This document shows, one piece after another, positions 25,928-34,952 of a stretch of DNA of 64,000 nt; the stretch's first letter is position 1; each line of letters begins with the position of its first letter. This DNA comes from Bacteroidota bacterium. Lineage in GTDB: Bacteria; Bacteroidota; Bacteroidia; 2-12-FULL-35-15. The notes below the pieces were generated by a model, which was not told the origin of the DNA, searched no databases, and was given only the letters and a program-made list of their open reading frames with translations. A program made the translations under genes and the position numbers. Location: assembly GCA_016722565.1 (NCBI GenBank), contig JADKIU010000002.1, positions 806,001 to 870,000 on the forward strand, written 5' to 3'.

Positions 25928-27400
25928 ACTTGGGACTAATCCCGTAGTAATCTTCGCACTCAACAAACACAGCGGAATACTTGGTCCGGGATGCACACTT
26001 CCACCGCAGAAATACAATCCTTTAATTTCTTTTGCAAAATTTGCATGACGCATAAATGCAGCGAACTTATTGTTGGATGCGTTTCCATAAATCGCTCCAA
26101 ACGCACTTGATGTGCGAGCTTCCACCACACGCGGATCTAAAATCAACTCACACTCAATCATCGGACGAATATCTGTTTTCAACAAACGATTCACTTTTTT
26201 AATCATGGCCTCACGTGCTTGATTGACCAATGCATCCCAATCTTGTCCGCTATTGTTGGGTGTATTGATGAATGCAAACCAGTTTTCACAACACGGAGGC
26301 GCATCTGTAGGTGTATGTTTAGAAGTGATGTTCACATAAATAGTTGGATCGTCATACACCGTTTTTTTAGAAAAGATGGAATCAAATTCTTCTTCATAGT
26401 TTTTACCAAACAGAATGTTATGCAATCCCAATTCTTTAAAATTGTGTTTGATGCCCCAATAAAAGATAATGCCGGAAGAGGATTTCGGCTGATTTAATGT
26501 TTTGGCTGGCTTCTTGGCATTCGGTAAAAGTTTTTGATAACTGTTATACACATCCATGTTGCTGATCACCACATCAAAATTAAAATTACCGTTATCTGTT
26601 CTTACTCCTTTCACCTTTTGGTTCTCGGTAAGTATTTCACGAACCGGAGTTGAAAAATGAAAGGTGACACCAATATCCTTAGCGAGTTTCACGAGCGATT
26701 CGGTGATGCTATACATACCACCAATCGGATAAAACGCACCTTTTTCGATTTCCACATGCGAAATCACATTCAAGGTAGCAGGCGCCAAATAAGGGCTAGA
26801 GCCATTGTAAGTGGAATACCGATTTAAAATCTGCACCAATTTCGGATCTTTAAATGCTTTTTGATTCGCGCCATTCATCGTATCGAACGCACCAATTTTT
26901 CCGAAGTTCAACAAACCTTTCACCACTCTTTTGGTCATGAAATTTTTGAACTTATGTAAGGAATTATGAAGGAACACTTCCGCAGTCAACTCATACATCT
27001 CCTCCGTTTTATTCAAATACTTTAGAATATCATCTTTTGAATCGCTCATTTTTTCTGCCATCTTCTCGGCATACTTTTCTTTGCCATGATAACCATCTAC
27101 AATGGTTCCATCTTCAAAAAAATAGCGGTAAACCGGATCTAACGGAATGTAATTAAAATGTTCGCGGGGATTTTTTCCGGAAAGTAAAAACAATTCATCC
27201 ACGTATTCCGGCATGGTGAAAACAGAAGGTCCCATATCAAAACGATATCCTTTGTTGGATTCGGAAGATAATTTTCCACCCGGAAATGCATTTGCTTCAT
27301 AAACGGTTACAGCAAATCCTTTGTTTCGCATGCGGATAGCAGCAGCAATGCCGGATATTCCGGCACCAATAACAGCACATGATTTTATTGTTTGATTCAT
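25925..27400 (-). CDS. crtD: Carotenoid desaturase, CrtD-like (1-hydroxycarotenoid 3,4-desaturase)
   Basis: This 491-residue FAD enzyme is a CrtI-family desaturase: AVIGAGISGIAAAIRMRNKG at the start, FPGGKLSSESNKGYRFDMGPS, and LYFCGGSVHPGPSIPLCL at the end. It is clearly a paralogue of the CrtI at 20440 and not a copy. With CruF present, the best assignment is CrtD, which introduces the 3',4' double bond after 1'-hydroxylation; this is inference from the gene set. It has its own promoter, diverging from the flexirubin operon. The alternative is a second phytoene or zeta-carotene desaturase. Confidence 0.8.
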   Translation of the reverse strand: MNQTIKSCAVIGAGISGIAAAIRMRNKGFAVTVYEANAFPGGKLSSESNKGYRFDMGPSVFTMPEYVDELFLLSGKNPREHFNYIPLDPVYRYFFEDGTIVDGYHGKEKYAEKMAEKMSDSKDDILKYLNKTEEMYELTAEVFLHNSLHKFKNFMTKRVVKGLLNFGKIGAFDTMNGANQKAFKDPKLVQILNRYSTYNGSSPYLAPATLNVISHVEIEKGAFYPIGGMYSITESLVKLAKDIGVTFHFSTPVREILTENQKVKGVRTDNGNFNFDVVISNMDVYNSYQKLLPNAKKPAKTLNQPKSSSGIIFYWGIKHNFKELGLHNILFGKNYEEEFDSIFSKKTVYDDPTIYVNITSKHTPTDAPPCCENWFAFINTPNNSGQDWDALVNQAREAMIKKVNRLLKTDIRPMIECELILDPRVVEARTSSAFGAIYGNASNNKFAAFMRHANFAKEIKGLYFCGGSVHPGPSIPLCLLSAKITTGLVPS

Positions 27401-27412
27401 TTAATTGAGCTT

Positions 27413-27442
27413 CAAAAGTACAGGATTTTTCTCTATGAACAA
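27413..27442 (-). promoter_or_regulatory. Promoter of crtD
   Basis: On the minus strand TTG (27442-27440), a 19-base spacer and TACTTTTG (27420-27413) match the Bacteroidota consensus. The start would be near 27406, giving a very short leader before the ATG at 27400. Confidence 0.6.
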
Positions 27443-27657
27443 TGATACATAGGAACGCAGATTTTTTATGATTTTTATGTTTTTAAAATTATGATTTAAA
27501 AAGGAAAAATTTTATGATATTTATCATTATGTCTAGTTACAAATAGATACAGCATAATTTATCTGCAAAACAATTCACAAAAAAATCATAATTTACCATA
27601 ACCATCTTAATTAATCAGTGTTCCTAACTGGATGCCGATAAACATTCTCAATAAAAC

Positions 27658-27688
27658 TTTGTATATAAGTTAGAAAGGACTATTTTTG
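27658..27688 (+). promoter_or_regulatory. Promoter of the flexirubin locus (TAL gene)
   Basis: TTTG (27658-27661), exactly 19 bases, then TATTTTTG (27681-27688) is a perfect match to the Bacteroidota primary promoter. The predicted start near 27695 gives a leader of about 36 bases before the ATG at 27731. Confidence 0.8.
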
Positions 27689-27730
27689 CTTTCCTTTTTT
27701 TAAGGACAACTAATTTGCACTTAATCGAAT

Positions 27731-29278
27731 ATGATTCACATTGGAAAACAGCCGTTAACGGCAAACGATTTTTACAAAATACTATATACGGGAGAACAAA
27801 TAGAACTTGATGCTGCAGCGCTTGCAAAAGTGAATGAAAGCCACGAATTCTTAAAATCATTTTCCAAAAACAAACTCATTTATGGGATCAATACCGGTTT
27901 TGGGCCCATGGCACAATACAAAATAAGTGAGCAAAATCAACTCGACCTGCAATACAACTTGATACGCAGTCACTGTACCGGTGCGGGGAACAAGCTTTCT
28001 GACATCAATGTAAAATCGGCTATGATTTGCCGATTGAGTTCCTTGATGCAAGGTTATTCCGGAATCAATTCGGAAGTCGTGATTTTATTAAAAGACCTCA
28101 TCAACAAAAACGTTTATCCACAGATATTTGAACACGGTGGTGTGGGAGCCAGCGGAGATTTAGTGCAATTGGCACATTTGGCATTGAATTTAATCGGAGA
28201 AGGAGAAGTCACTTACAAAGGTGAATTGCGCCCTACGGCTGATGTTTACAAAGAAGTGGGTGTAAAACCCATCACCGTTCATTTGCGTGAAGGCTTGGCC
28301 TTGATTAACGGAACATCAGTAATGACAGGCATTGCAATGGTTAATTTATTGCATGCAAAACAATTATTAAACTGGGGTGTTTCTTCTTCCATGTTAATTA
28401 TCGAAATGGTTGAATCGTATAGCGACCATTTTTCAAAAGAATTGCACAGCGTAAAACCACATATCGGACAACGTGCCATTGCCAATGCCATGAACAATGC
28501 CATGAGCAGCAGTTTGTTAATTCGCAAGCGTGAAGAACATTTGTTCGACAACGACAAACATGCGGAAGTAGATGTGTTTAAAGAAAAGGTACAAGAATAT
28601 TATTCCATTCGTTGTGTTCCACAAATATTAGGTCCGGTTTGGGATACCATCATTTACAGTCAAACGGTTTTAGAGAATGAAGTCAATTCGGTAAACGACA
28701 ATCCGATTATCGATAAAGCGAACAACAACATTTTTCATGGCGGAAATTTCCACGGTGATTATGTTGCGTTGGAAATGGATAAATTAAAAATTGCAATCAC
28801 GAAGTTGACAATGCTTGCAGAGCGTCAGTTGAACTTTTTGATGAATGATAAATTGAATGGAAAATTGCCTCCGTTTGTGAATCTTGGAAAATTAGGATTG
28901 AATTTAGGAATGCAGGCCGCACAATTTACAGCGACATCCACCACTGCAGAAAATCAAATGTTGTCGAATCCGATGTATATTCATAGCATTCCAAACAACA
29001 ACGACAATCAAGACATTGTAAGTATGGGAACCAATGCAGCAACCATTACAGCGAAAGTGATTGAAAATGCGTATCAAGTGTTGGCGATTGAATTATTGAG
29101 TGCTGTACAGGCAGTGGATGCATTAAAATTTGAGAAAAAATTATCGACTGAAGGACAAAACACTTACAAACAAATTCGTGCAATTGTTCCGCGTTTTGAA
29201 GATGATACGATTCTTTACAAGAAACTATTGAAAGTGAAAGAACATTTGCAAGCAACGAATACAGCATTGGTAAATTAA
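27731..29278 (+). CDS. Tyrosine ammonia-lyase (HAL/PAL/TAL family)
   Basis: This 515-residue lyase removes ammonia from an aromatic amino acid through an MIO group formed from Ala-Ser-Gly, visible at residues 140-142 (GGVGASGDLVQL). The selectivity position has His81 (NLIRSHCTGAG), the residue that favours tyrosine over phenylalanine. NTGFGPMAQY, QNTYKQIR-side C-terminus and HSIPNNNDNQDIVSMG resemble the Flavobacterium johnsoniae TAL. It would make 4-coumarate, the starter of flexirubin's aryl polyene. It is the first gene after the strongest promoter in the region. Histidine ammonia-lyase is less likely given the cluster. Confidence 0.9.
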   Translation: MIHIGKQPLTANDFYKILYTGEQIELDAAALAKVNESHEFLKSFSKNKLIYGINTGFGPMAQYKISEQNQLDLQYNLIRSHCTGAGNKLSDINVKSAMICRLSSLMQGYSGINSEVVILLKDLINKNVYPQIFEHGGVGASGDLVQLAHLALNLIGEGEVTYKGELRPTADVYKEVGVKPITVHLREGLALINGTSVMTGIAMVNLLHAKQLLNWGVSSSMLIIEMVESYSDHFSKELHSVKPHIGQRAIANAMNNAMSSSLLIRKREEHLFDNDKHAEVDVFKEKVQEYYSIRCVPQILGPVWDTIIYSQTVLENEVNSVNDNPIIDKANNNIFHGGNFHGDYVALEMDKLKIAITKLTMLAERQLNFLMNDKLNGKLPPFVNLGKLGLNLGMQAAQFTATSTTAENQMLSNPMYIHSIPNNNDNQDIVSMGTNAATITAKVIENAYQVLAIELLSAVQAVDALKFEKKLSTEGQNTYKQIRAIVPRFEDDTILYKKLLKVKEHLQATNTALVN

Positions 29279-29282
29279 AATA

Positions 29283-29392
29283 CGTCAGTTCGATTATTTC
29301 TGAAGCGAAAGCGAAAGAAATGGTTCGAGAACAGATTGTTTATATAACATTTCTCGATACATCACGCAAAAAGGCGTGACACTCGAAATGAC
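29283..29392. repeat. REP-like palindromic element (GTCAGTTCGA family)
   Basis: GTCAGTTCGA at the left and ACTCGAAATGAC at the right are the outer arms; GGTTCGAGAAC and TTCTCGATACA are inner arms, with a CACGC/GCGTG hairpin. It lies between the TAL and FabG genes and encodes nothing. Confidence 0.6.
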
Positions 29393-29424
29393 AACAAAAA
29401 AAAAAAATCAACAACTAAAAAATT

Positions 29425-30153
29425 ATGAAATACGCATTAGTAACAGGAGGTTCAAGAGGAATTGGTCGTGCAATTTGTGTAAAACTTGCAGAAGCAGGTC
29501 ATTACGTAATTATTAACTACACCTCTAAGCAAGACGAAGCAGAAAACACATTAAAAATGGTTCGTGAAAAAGGTGCAGATGGAGAGATCATGAAATTTGA
29601 TGTTGCTAATCAAGCAGATGTTGATGCTGTTTTAGGTGGATGGATTGAGAAAAACCCGGATAAAACAATCGAGATATTAGTAAACAATGCAGGTATCCGC
29701 AAAGATCAATTGTTGATGTGGATGAGCAATGCAGAATGGAATGGCGTAATGGACATCAGCCTAGGCGGCTGGTACAATGTTACCCGCTTAATCATCAAAG
29801 GGATGTTGGTAAAAAAATACGGACGCGTGGTGAGTGTTGTTTCTTTGTCCGGATTAAAAGGATTACCGGGTCAAACCAACTATTCTGCCGCAAAAGCAGC
29901 TGTAATTGGTGCAACTAAAGCATTATCTCAGGAAGTTGGAAGAAGAGGCGTAACGGCAAATTGTGTTGCTCCCGGATTCATCAAAACGGACATGACAGAA
30001 GGAATCAACGAAAAAGACTATAAACAATTAATTCCTTTAAATCGTTTTGGAACAGCTGAAGAAGTTGCCGATGCTGTTGACTTTTTAGCTTCTGAAAAGG
30101 CCTCCTATATCACCGGACAAGTTTTGTCCATCAATGGTGGTTTATACAGCTAA
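29425..30153 (+). CDS. fabG: 3-oxoacyl-ACP reductase (FabG family), polyene ketoreductase
   Basis: This 242-residue short-chain dehydrogenase has the NADPH motif TGGSRGIGRAI, the NNAG motif and the catalytic Ser-Tyr-Lys (VVSLSGLKG, then NYSAAKAA). It ends with the usual ITGQVLSINGG. In this locus it should reduce the beta-keto group on the ACP-bound polyene after each extension, the role of ApeQ in the E. coli aryl polyene system. A housekeeping FabG role cannot be excluded. Confidence 0.92.
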   Translation: MKYALVTGGSRGIGRAICVKLAEAGHYVIINYTSKQDEAENTLKMVREKGADGEIMKFDVANQADVDAVLGGWIEKNPDKTIEILVNNAGIRKDQLLMWMSNAEWNGVMDISLGGWYNVTRLIIKGMLVKKYGRVVSVVSLSGLKGLPGQTNYSAAKAAVIGATKALSQEVGRRGVTANCVAPGFIKTDMTEGINEKDYKQLIPLNRFGTAEEVADAVDFLASEKASYITGQVLSINGGLYS

Positions 30154-30239
30154 AATCAATTTTTTATTCCCATCCGTACCAGCACGGATAAACGTTACGC
30201 GGTAGCACTGATTTTTAAGCATTTGCCTAAAAATACATG

Positions 30240-30269
30240 TTGGTACATTCAAAAAATTGACTATTTTTG
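30240..30269 (+). promoter_or_regulatory. Internal promoter before the first ketosynthase
   Basis: TTG (30240-30242), 19 bases, TATTTTTG (30262-30269). The start would be about 30276, 13 bases before the ATG. The GC-richer stretch before it (30165-30215) has no T-tract hairpin, so read-through from fabG is also possible. Confidence 0.65.
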
Positions 30270-30288
30270 ACTTCTTTTTTGAGAAAAT

Positions 30289-31512
30289 ATGAATAATAGA
30301 GTTGTTATTACGGGATTAGGAATTTGGAGTTGTTTAGGGACAACCCTGGACGAGGTAAAAGACTCCTTACGTGCCGGTAAATCAGGCATCGGAATGGACA
30401 TGGAACGTAAAGCCTGGGGATATCGCTCCGGTCTAACCGGTATTGTGGCGAAACCCGAACTAAAAGGAATTCTTGACAGAAGAGCCCGTATTGGACTTTC
30501 TGAAGAAGCAGAATACGCGTACATGGCGACTTTGGAAGCCATGAAAAATGCGAAGATGGACATGAGCTGGGTGGAGAAAAATGAAGTGGGCATCCTTTAC
30601 GGAAATGATAGTTCTGCTAAAGCAGTAAGTGAAGCAATCGATACCATTCGCATCAAAAAAGACACGACCTTATTGGGTTCCGGTTCCATCTTTCAATCGA
30701 TGAACTGTACCGTAACCATGAACCTTTCAACGATTTTCAAACTCAAAGGAATCAACTTTACCATCAGTGCTGCTTGTGCAAGTGGCTCCCACTCTATCGG
30801 TTTGGGTTACCTGATGATTAAATGGGGATTACAAAAACATATTATTTGCGGTGGTGCACAAGAGGTAAATCCTTTTGCATTCGGCAGTTTTGACGGATTG
30901 AGTGCATTTTCTATCCGTGAAAATGAACCCTCCAAAGCATCTCGTCCGTTTGACAAAGACCGTGATGGTTTGATTCCAAGCGGTGGAGCAGCAACCTTAA
31001 TTTTGGAAAGCTACGAAAGCGCCATGGAACGTGGTGCTCCGATTTTAGCAGAAGTAGTTGGTTATGGATTTTCTTCCAACGGAGAACATATCTCCAACTC
31101 CAACGTGGACGGGCAAGTACGCTCTTTAAACATGGCGTTGAATGATGCCGGATTAACTGCAAAAGACATTGATTACATCAACGCACATGCAACCTCAACC
31201 CCTGGTGGAGATTTAGCAGAAGCAACAGCCATTGATACCGTATTTGGAGAAAGCAAACCTTTGGTAAGTTCTACTAAATCGATGACTGGGCACGAATGTT
31301 GGATGGCTGGAGCCAGTGAAATTGTTTATTCCATGCTGATGATGCAAAATAACTTTGTTGCTCCCAACATCAACTTTGAAAACCCTGATGAGGCCTCAGC
31401 AAAATTAAATATTGCGAAAACCACTACAGAAAAAAATATTGATGTATTTTTGTCCAACTCGTTTGGATTTGGTGGTACGAACTCATCCTTAATCATTAAA
31501 AAAATTAAATAA
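30289..31512 (+). CDS. Beta-ketoacyl-ACP synthase (FabF type)
   Basis: This 407-residue ketosynthase catalyses decarboxylative condensation of malonyl-ACP with the growing chain. The Cys-His-His triad is complete: SAACASGSHS, INAHATSTPGGD and MTGHECWMAGASE. The flanking KDRDGLIPSGGAA and NSFGFGGTNSSL are typical. Length is normal. It starts a tight group with the ACP (17 bases later). It is one of three complete ketosynthases in the locus. Confidence 0.93.
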   Translation: MNNRVVITGLGIWSCLGTTLDEVKDSLRAGKSGIGMDMERKAWGYRSGLTGIVAKPELKGILDRRARIGLSEEAEYAYMATLEAMKNAKMDMSWVEKNEVGILYGNDSSAKAVSEAIDTIRIKKDTTLLGSGSIFQSMNCTVTMNLSTIFKLKGINFTISAACASGSHSIGLGYLMIKWGLQKHIICGGAQEVNPFAFGSFDGLSAFSIRENEPSKASRPFDKDRDGLIPSGGAATLILESYESAMERGAPILAEVVGYGFSSNGEHISNSNVDGQVRSLNMALNDAGLTAKDIDYINAHATSTPGGDLAEATAIDTVFGESKPLVSSTKSMTGHECWMAGASEIVYSMLMMQNNFVAPNINFENPDEASAKLNIAKTTTEKNIDVFLSNSFGFGGTNSSLIIKKIK

Positions 31513-31529
31513 TTAAATATTACTCCTCA

Positions 31530-31787
31530 ATGACACAAGCAGAAATTATAGAAAGAATTAACGCCTTTTTAGTGGACGAATTTGAAGTAGATGCTGACAA
31601 AATTAATCCGGATGCAAACCTTCGTGAAACATTAGGTTTGGATAGTTTAGATTATGTGGATTTAGTAGTTATTATCGAAAGTAATTTCGGATTTAAAGTA
31701 GTTGCAGAAGATTTTATCAATATCCATACATTCCAAAATTTTTACGATTACGTAAATCGTAAAGTGGCTGAAAAAGCAACAGCATAA
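31530..31787 (+). CDS. Acyl carrier protein
   Basis: This is an 85-residue acidic ACP with the phosphopantetheine serine in LGLDSLDYVDLVV, carrying the polyene chain as a thioester. It follows the ketosynthase by 17 bases. A second ACP is at 46800. Confidence 0.92.
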   Translation: MTQAEIIERINAFLVDEFEVDADKINPDANLRETLGLDSLDYVDLVVIIESNFGFKVVAEDFINIHTFQNFYDYVNRKVAEKATA

Positions 31788-31788
31788 T

Positions 31789-31876
31789 AGTTGTTTGTCC
31801 CGATAGCTATCGGGATTTGTTGTTAGTTATTGGTAATTATCCTCTAACAACCAGCAACTAAAAACCAACAACCAAC
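31789..31876. repeat. GTT/AAC-rich hairpin interrupted by a CCCGATAG micro-palindrome
   Basis: This is the same hairpin as at 4351-4421, but its left arm is split after AGTTGTTTGT by CCCGATAGCTATCGGGA (31799-31815). The TTTGT before the insertion (31794-31798) is repeated right after it (31816-31820). Removing the 17 bases and one TTTGT restores the uninterrupted arm seen at 4351-4363. Confidence 0.8.
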
Positions 31877-32779
31877 ATGGCAAAGTGGGAAGGAAAATCC
31901 AAAGGAACAGTATTAGGCCATAAGATATTTGTATTTATTTTAAATCATTTAGGGCTTCGACTCGCGTACATCGTACTAAGGTTTGTAGCCCTTTATTATT
32001 TTCTGTTCGCCCGCAAATCCAACAAAAGCATCTTCTATTTTTACCACGATGTTTTAAAATACAAACGCTTTACCACCCGCTTAAAAATTTACAAAAATTA
32101 TTATGTATTCGGACAAACCATTCTCGACAAAGTAGCTTTACTTGCCGGAGTGAAAACCAAATTCACCATCAACCACGATGGAGGCAAAAATCTAGATAAG
32201 ATTGCAGAAATGGGCAAAGGTGGCATTTTAGTGAGTGCACATATCGGAAATTGGGAAATAGCCGGACAATTATTAAACCGCTTGAACACCACCTTTAACA
32301 TTTTGATGTACGAAAACGAAAGTGCCAACATCAAAGAATACATGGATGGTGTTCAGAAAAAAAAGAATGTGAACATTATCGCCATCAAAGATGGCGAAAT
32401 GGGACATTTGATTGAACTTCACAATGCGTTTAGCAAAAACGAATTGGTGGTGATGCATGGCGACCGTTTCCGCGATGGTGTACAAACCATTGAAGCCAAC
32501 TTTTTAGGTAAAACAGCGAAGTTTCCTGCCGGTCCGTTCATCATGGCTGCCAAATTCGGAGTTCCGCTTTCAGTTGTATTTGCTGTAAAAGAAAGTGCTA
32601 CCCACTATCACTTTTTTGCCTCCGACCCGATTCAAGTGAAACGCACCCGCGATCCCAAACAAACCGAATTAGCCGTTCAAGAATTACTTCGTAAGTATTT
32701 AGATGAAGTAGAAAAAATGGTGGTTCGCTACCCGGAACAATGGTTTAACTATTATGCTTTCTGGAAAGATCAGGAATAA
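31877..32779 (+). CDS. LpxL/HtrB-type lysophospholipid acyltransferase family protein
   Basis: This 300-residue protein has an N-terminal membrane segment (FVALYYFLFARK) and the family's HX4(D/E) catalytic motif in SAHIGNWEIAG, later followed by VVMHGDRFRDG. Such enzymes move an acyl group from ACP to an acceptor in the inner membrane. In aryl polyene loci an LpxL-like enzyme of this type is typical (ApeD in E. coli) and may transfer the finished polyene to its alcohol or lipid acceptor. The acceptor here is unknown. Confidence 0.85.
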   Translation: MAKWEGKSKGTVLGHKIFVFILNHLGLRLAYIVLRFVALYYFLFARKSNKSIFYFYHDVLKYKRFTTRLKIYKNYYVFGQTILDKVALLAGVKTKFTINHDGGKNLDKIAEMGKGGILVSAHIGNWEIAGQLLNRLNTTFNILMYENESANIKEYMDGVQKKKNVNIIAIKDGEMGHLIELHNAFSKNELVVMHGDRFRDGVQTIEANFLGKTAKFPAGPFIMAAKFGVPLSVVFAVKESATHYHFFASDPIQVKRTRDPKQTELAVQELLRKYLDEVEKMVVRYPEQWFNYYAFWKDQE

Positions 32780-32800
32780 TTTTTTTTATTCGAAGAACAA

Positions 32801-33163
32801 CTATCTCACCACAATCGCACCTTGCTCCGAAGAATTTGTGGAGTGATAATCACAATAAAAATAATAGGTTCCAACAGTATTGAACGTATACGTATACGAA
32901 TTTCCACTGCTTATTTTTCCGCTGCTAAAAATACCACTGCTGGATGTTACCGAGTGATTTGAATTGTCTTTATTGATAAACGTAACTGTTGTGCCTGAAT
33001 CCACTTGTAATTGCCCCGGATTATACGCTTTGTATTCCAACCAAATTTCATTCGGTCCGGGAGTTCCTTTTTCCTCTTTCTTGCAACTGATCCAGATGGT
33101 TAGAACCACTATTCCGATAAAAAGTAACCGTGTTTTCAATGTCGTATTTGTTTGAATATCCAA
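32801..33163 (-). CDS. Plastocyanin/azurin-like cupredoxin lipoprotein
   Basis: This is a 120-residue minus-strand protein with a lipobox (IVVLTIWISC) and a single cupredoxin domain. The copper ligands are visible as His in NSNHSVTS and Cys/His in FYCDYHST; a methionine axial ligand is not seen. It is probably an electron carrier or copper-binding protein at the outer or inner membrane. It is antisense to both neighbours and interrupts the flexirubin gene order, so it is probably a passenger. Confidence 0.8.
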   Translation of the reverse strand: MDIQTNTTLKTRLLFIGIVVLTIWISCKKEEKGTPGPNEIWLEYKAYNPGQLQVDSGTTVTFINKDNSNHSVTSSSGIFSSGKISSGNSYTYTFNTVGTYYFYCDYHSTNSSEQGAIVVR

Positions 33164-33270
33164 ACAAATGTATGAAATATTTGTTCATGCTTATACGTGT
33201 AGAAATCAGCTTGTTTTATGGTTTTTTATGCCTGTAATTTTACTATTTTTACCATTCAACGAAAAAACCT

Positions 33271-34941
33271 ATGCAAAAACAATACGATGTGATTATTGCA
33301 GGTGGTGGTCTGGCCGGACTTACACTATCTATCCAATTAAAACGAGCGAACCCTGATGTTTCCATTCTGATTATGGAATACCGTGATAGCATTGCTCCGG
33401 TTGCCGCACACAAAGTAGGTGAATCGACTGTTGAATTAGCAACTCACTATTTCCGTGAAGTACTGGGACTAAAAGACTATTTAGAAGAATTTGAATTACC
33501 GAAACACGGTCTACGCTTTTTCTTTCATACAGACGACAAACAAGATATTTCCGAACGTGTTGAATTGGGGCCTCGCTTAAAACTACCAACACCAAGCCAT
33601 CAGCTGGATAGAGGAACCTTTGAAAACTATTTAGAAAAACACACCAAAGAACTGGGCACCGAATTTATGTTGAGTGCCCGCGTGAAAGATGTGGAATTTG
33701 ATGAAGCTGGACATACTGTTATTTTCAATCACAACGAAGAGGAAAAGCGTTTAAAAGCACGCTGGGTAGTAGATGCAACCAGTCGTTTCAGCCTATTAAA
33801 ACGAAAATTAAAATTTGAAAAAGAAGCACCTCATAATGTAAATGCCGTTTGGTATCGTGTGAAAGGGGTTGTGGATATTGATGATTGGAGTGAGAACAAA
33901 GAATGGAAAAACTTCTTAGCGCCTAAATTACGCTACTTGAGTACAGTGCATTTTATTGACAAAGGATATTGGTTATGGGTGATTCCATTGGGTTCAAAAA
34001 ACACCAGCATTGGAATTGTGGCAGATGAAGATTTACATCCGTTCAACACCATCAACACATATGAAAAAGCGGTTGAATGGGTGAAGAAAAATGAGCCATT
34101 GGCTGCGAAATATGTTTGTCCGCCTAAAGAAGAACTCATGGACTTCCGCATCTTAAAGCATTTTGCACACAACAGCGGCAGAATGTATTCAAAAGAACGT
34201 TGGGCCTGCACCGGTGAAGCCGGAGCATTCTTAGATCCTTTCTATTCTCCCGGAAGTGATTTCATCTCCATGAACAATACTTGGTTGTCCGATTTAATTT
34301 TACGTGACAAAGCCGGTGAAGATATCTCCTTGCGTACCGAAGTCTATGAAACCATGCATTTAAGATGGTTTGAGAGCTGGCTTCCACTCTATCAGGATAA
34401 ATATAAATTGATGGGAAATACTCAGATCATGGTTTTCAAAATTTTCTGGGATTGGGCGATTTACTGGTCGGTTCCTTGTGTTTTGTTTACCAACAAAGGG
34501 TACACCGATTTAAAAGTGTTGCGTGATTTGTTTGTTTCAGAAAACGGTATTGGAACAAAATTCCAGGCATTGAATAAAATCATGCAGGATTTATTTTTAC
34601 AATGGTTGCCACATGAACATGCAACATTCACCAATCGTTACATCGACCCGTTTGATTTGATGTACATGCGTCAATTTCAGGAAGGAATCGAATTTCAACA
34701 TGGAAGTCAAAAAGCATTGCTTGAAAAAATCACTTCAAACATGGGAATGATTGAAAAGATTGCAGCTGAAATGTTCCGACATATCAGTCACCAAGTGAAA
34801 GGAACACCGTTGGACATGAACGTAAATCCGTATACGATTAGTTTAACGAAAACGGTTGATACCACAAGCGAAATGGCCTTACCGGTAGATGCAGCAATCA
34901 AAAAAGATGTGAATGTGATGTGGTTTTACGATAAAAAATAA
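33271..34941 (+). CDS. FAD-dependent halogenase/monooxygenase-family enzyme
   Basis: This 556-residue flavoprotein has the FAD motif GGGLAGLTLSIQL, the KVGEST sequence, and YWLWVIPLG, which fits the W-x-W-x-I-P signature of flavin-dependent halogenases. TGEAGAFLDPFYSPGSDF is the second FAD contact. Halogenases of this type tailor aromatic rings; flexirubins can be chlorinated or hydroxylated on the ring. Whether this one chlorinates or hydroxylates cannot be decided from sequence. Confidence 0.82.
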   Translation: MQKQYDVIIAGGGLAGLTLSIQLKRANPDVSILIMEYRDSIAPVAAHKVGESTVELATHYFREVLGLKDYLEEFELPKHGLRFFFHTDDKQDISERVELGPRLKLPTPSHQLDRGTFENYLEKHTKELGTEFMLSARVKDVEFDEAGHTVIFNHNEEEKRLKARWVVDATSRFSLLKRKLKFEKEAPHNVNAVWYRVKGVVDIDDWSENKEWKNFLAPKLRYLSTVHFIDKGYWLWVIPLGSKNTSIGIVADEDLHPFNTINTYEKAVEWVKKNEPLAAKYVCPPKEELMDFRILKHFAHNSGRMYSKERWACTGEAGAFLDPFYSPGSDFISMNNTWLSDLILRDKAGEDISLRTEVYETMHLRWFESWLPLYQDKYKLMGNTQIMVFKIFWDWAIYWSVPCVLFTNKGYTDLKVLRDLFVSENGIGTKFQALNKIMQDLFLQWLPHEHATFTNRYIDPFDLMYMRQFQEGIEFQHGSQKALLEKITSNMGMIEKIAAEMFRHISHQVKGTPLDMNVNPYTISLTKTVDTTSEMALPVDAAIKKDVNVMWFYDKK

Positions 34942-34952
34942 GACGTAGGCTC

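Larger units (their letters stand above)
27401..27730. other. Divergent regulatory region between crtD and the TAL gene
   Basis: These 330 bases hold no gene. Each side has a good Bacteroidota promoter (27413-27442 minus, 27658-27688 plus). The middle is very AT-rich with a few weak hairpins (TTATGATATTTATCAT near 27510). It is the natural switch point between carotenoid and flexirubin expression. I see no clear operator. Confidence 0.6.
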
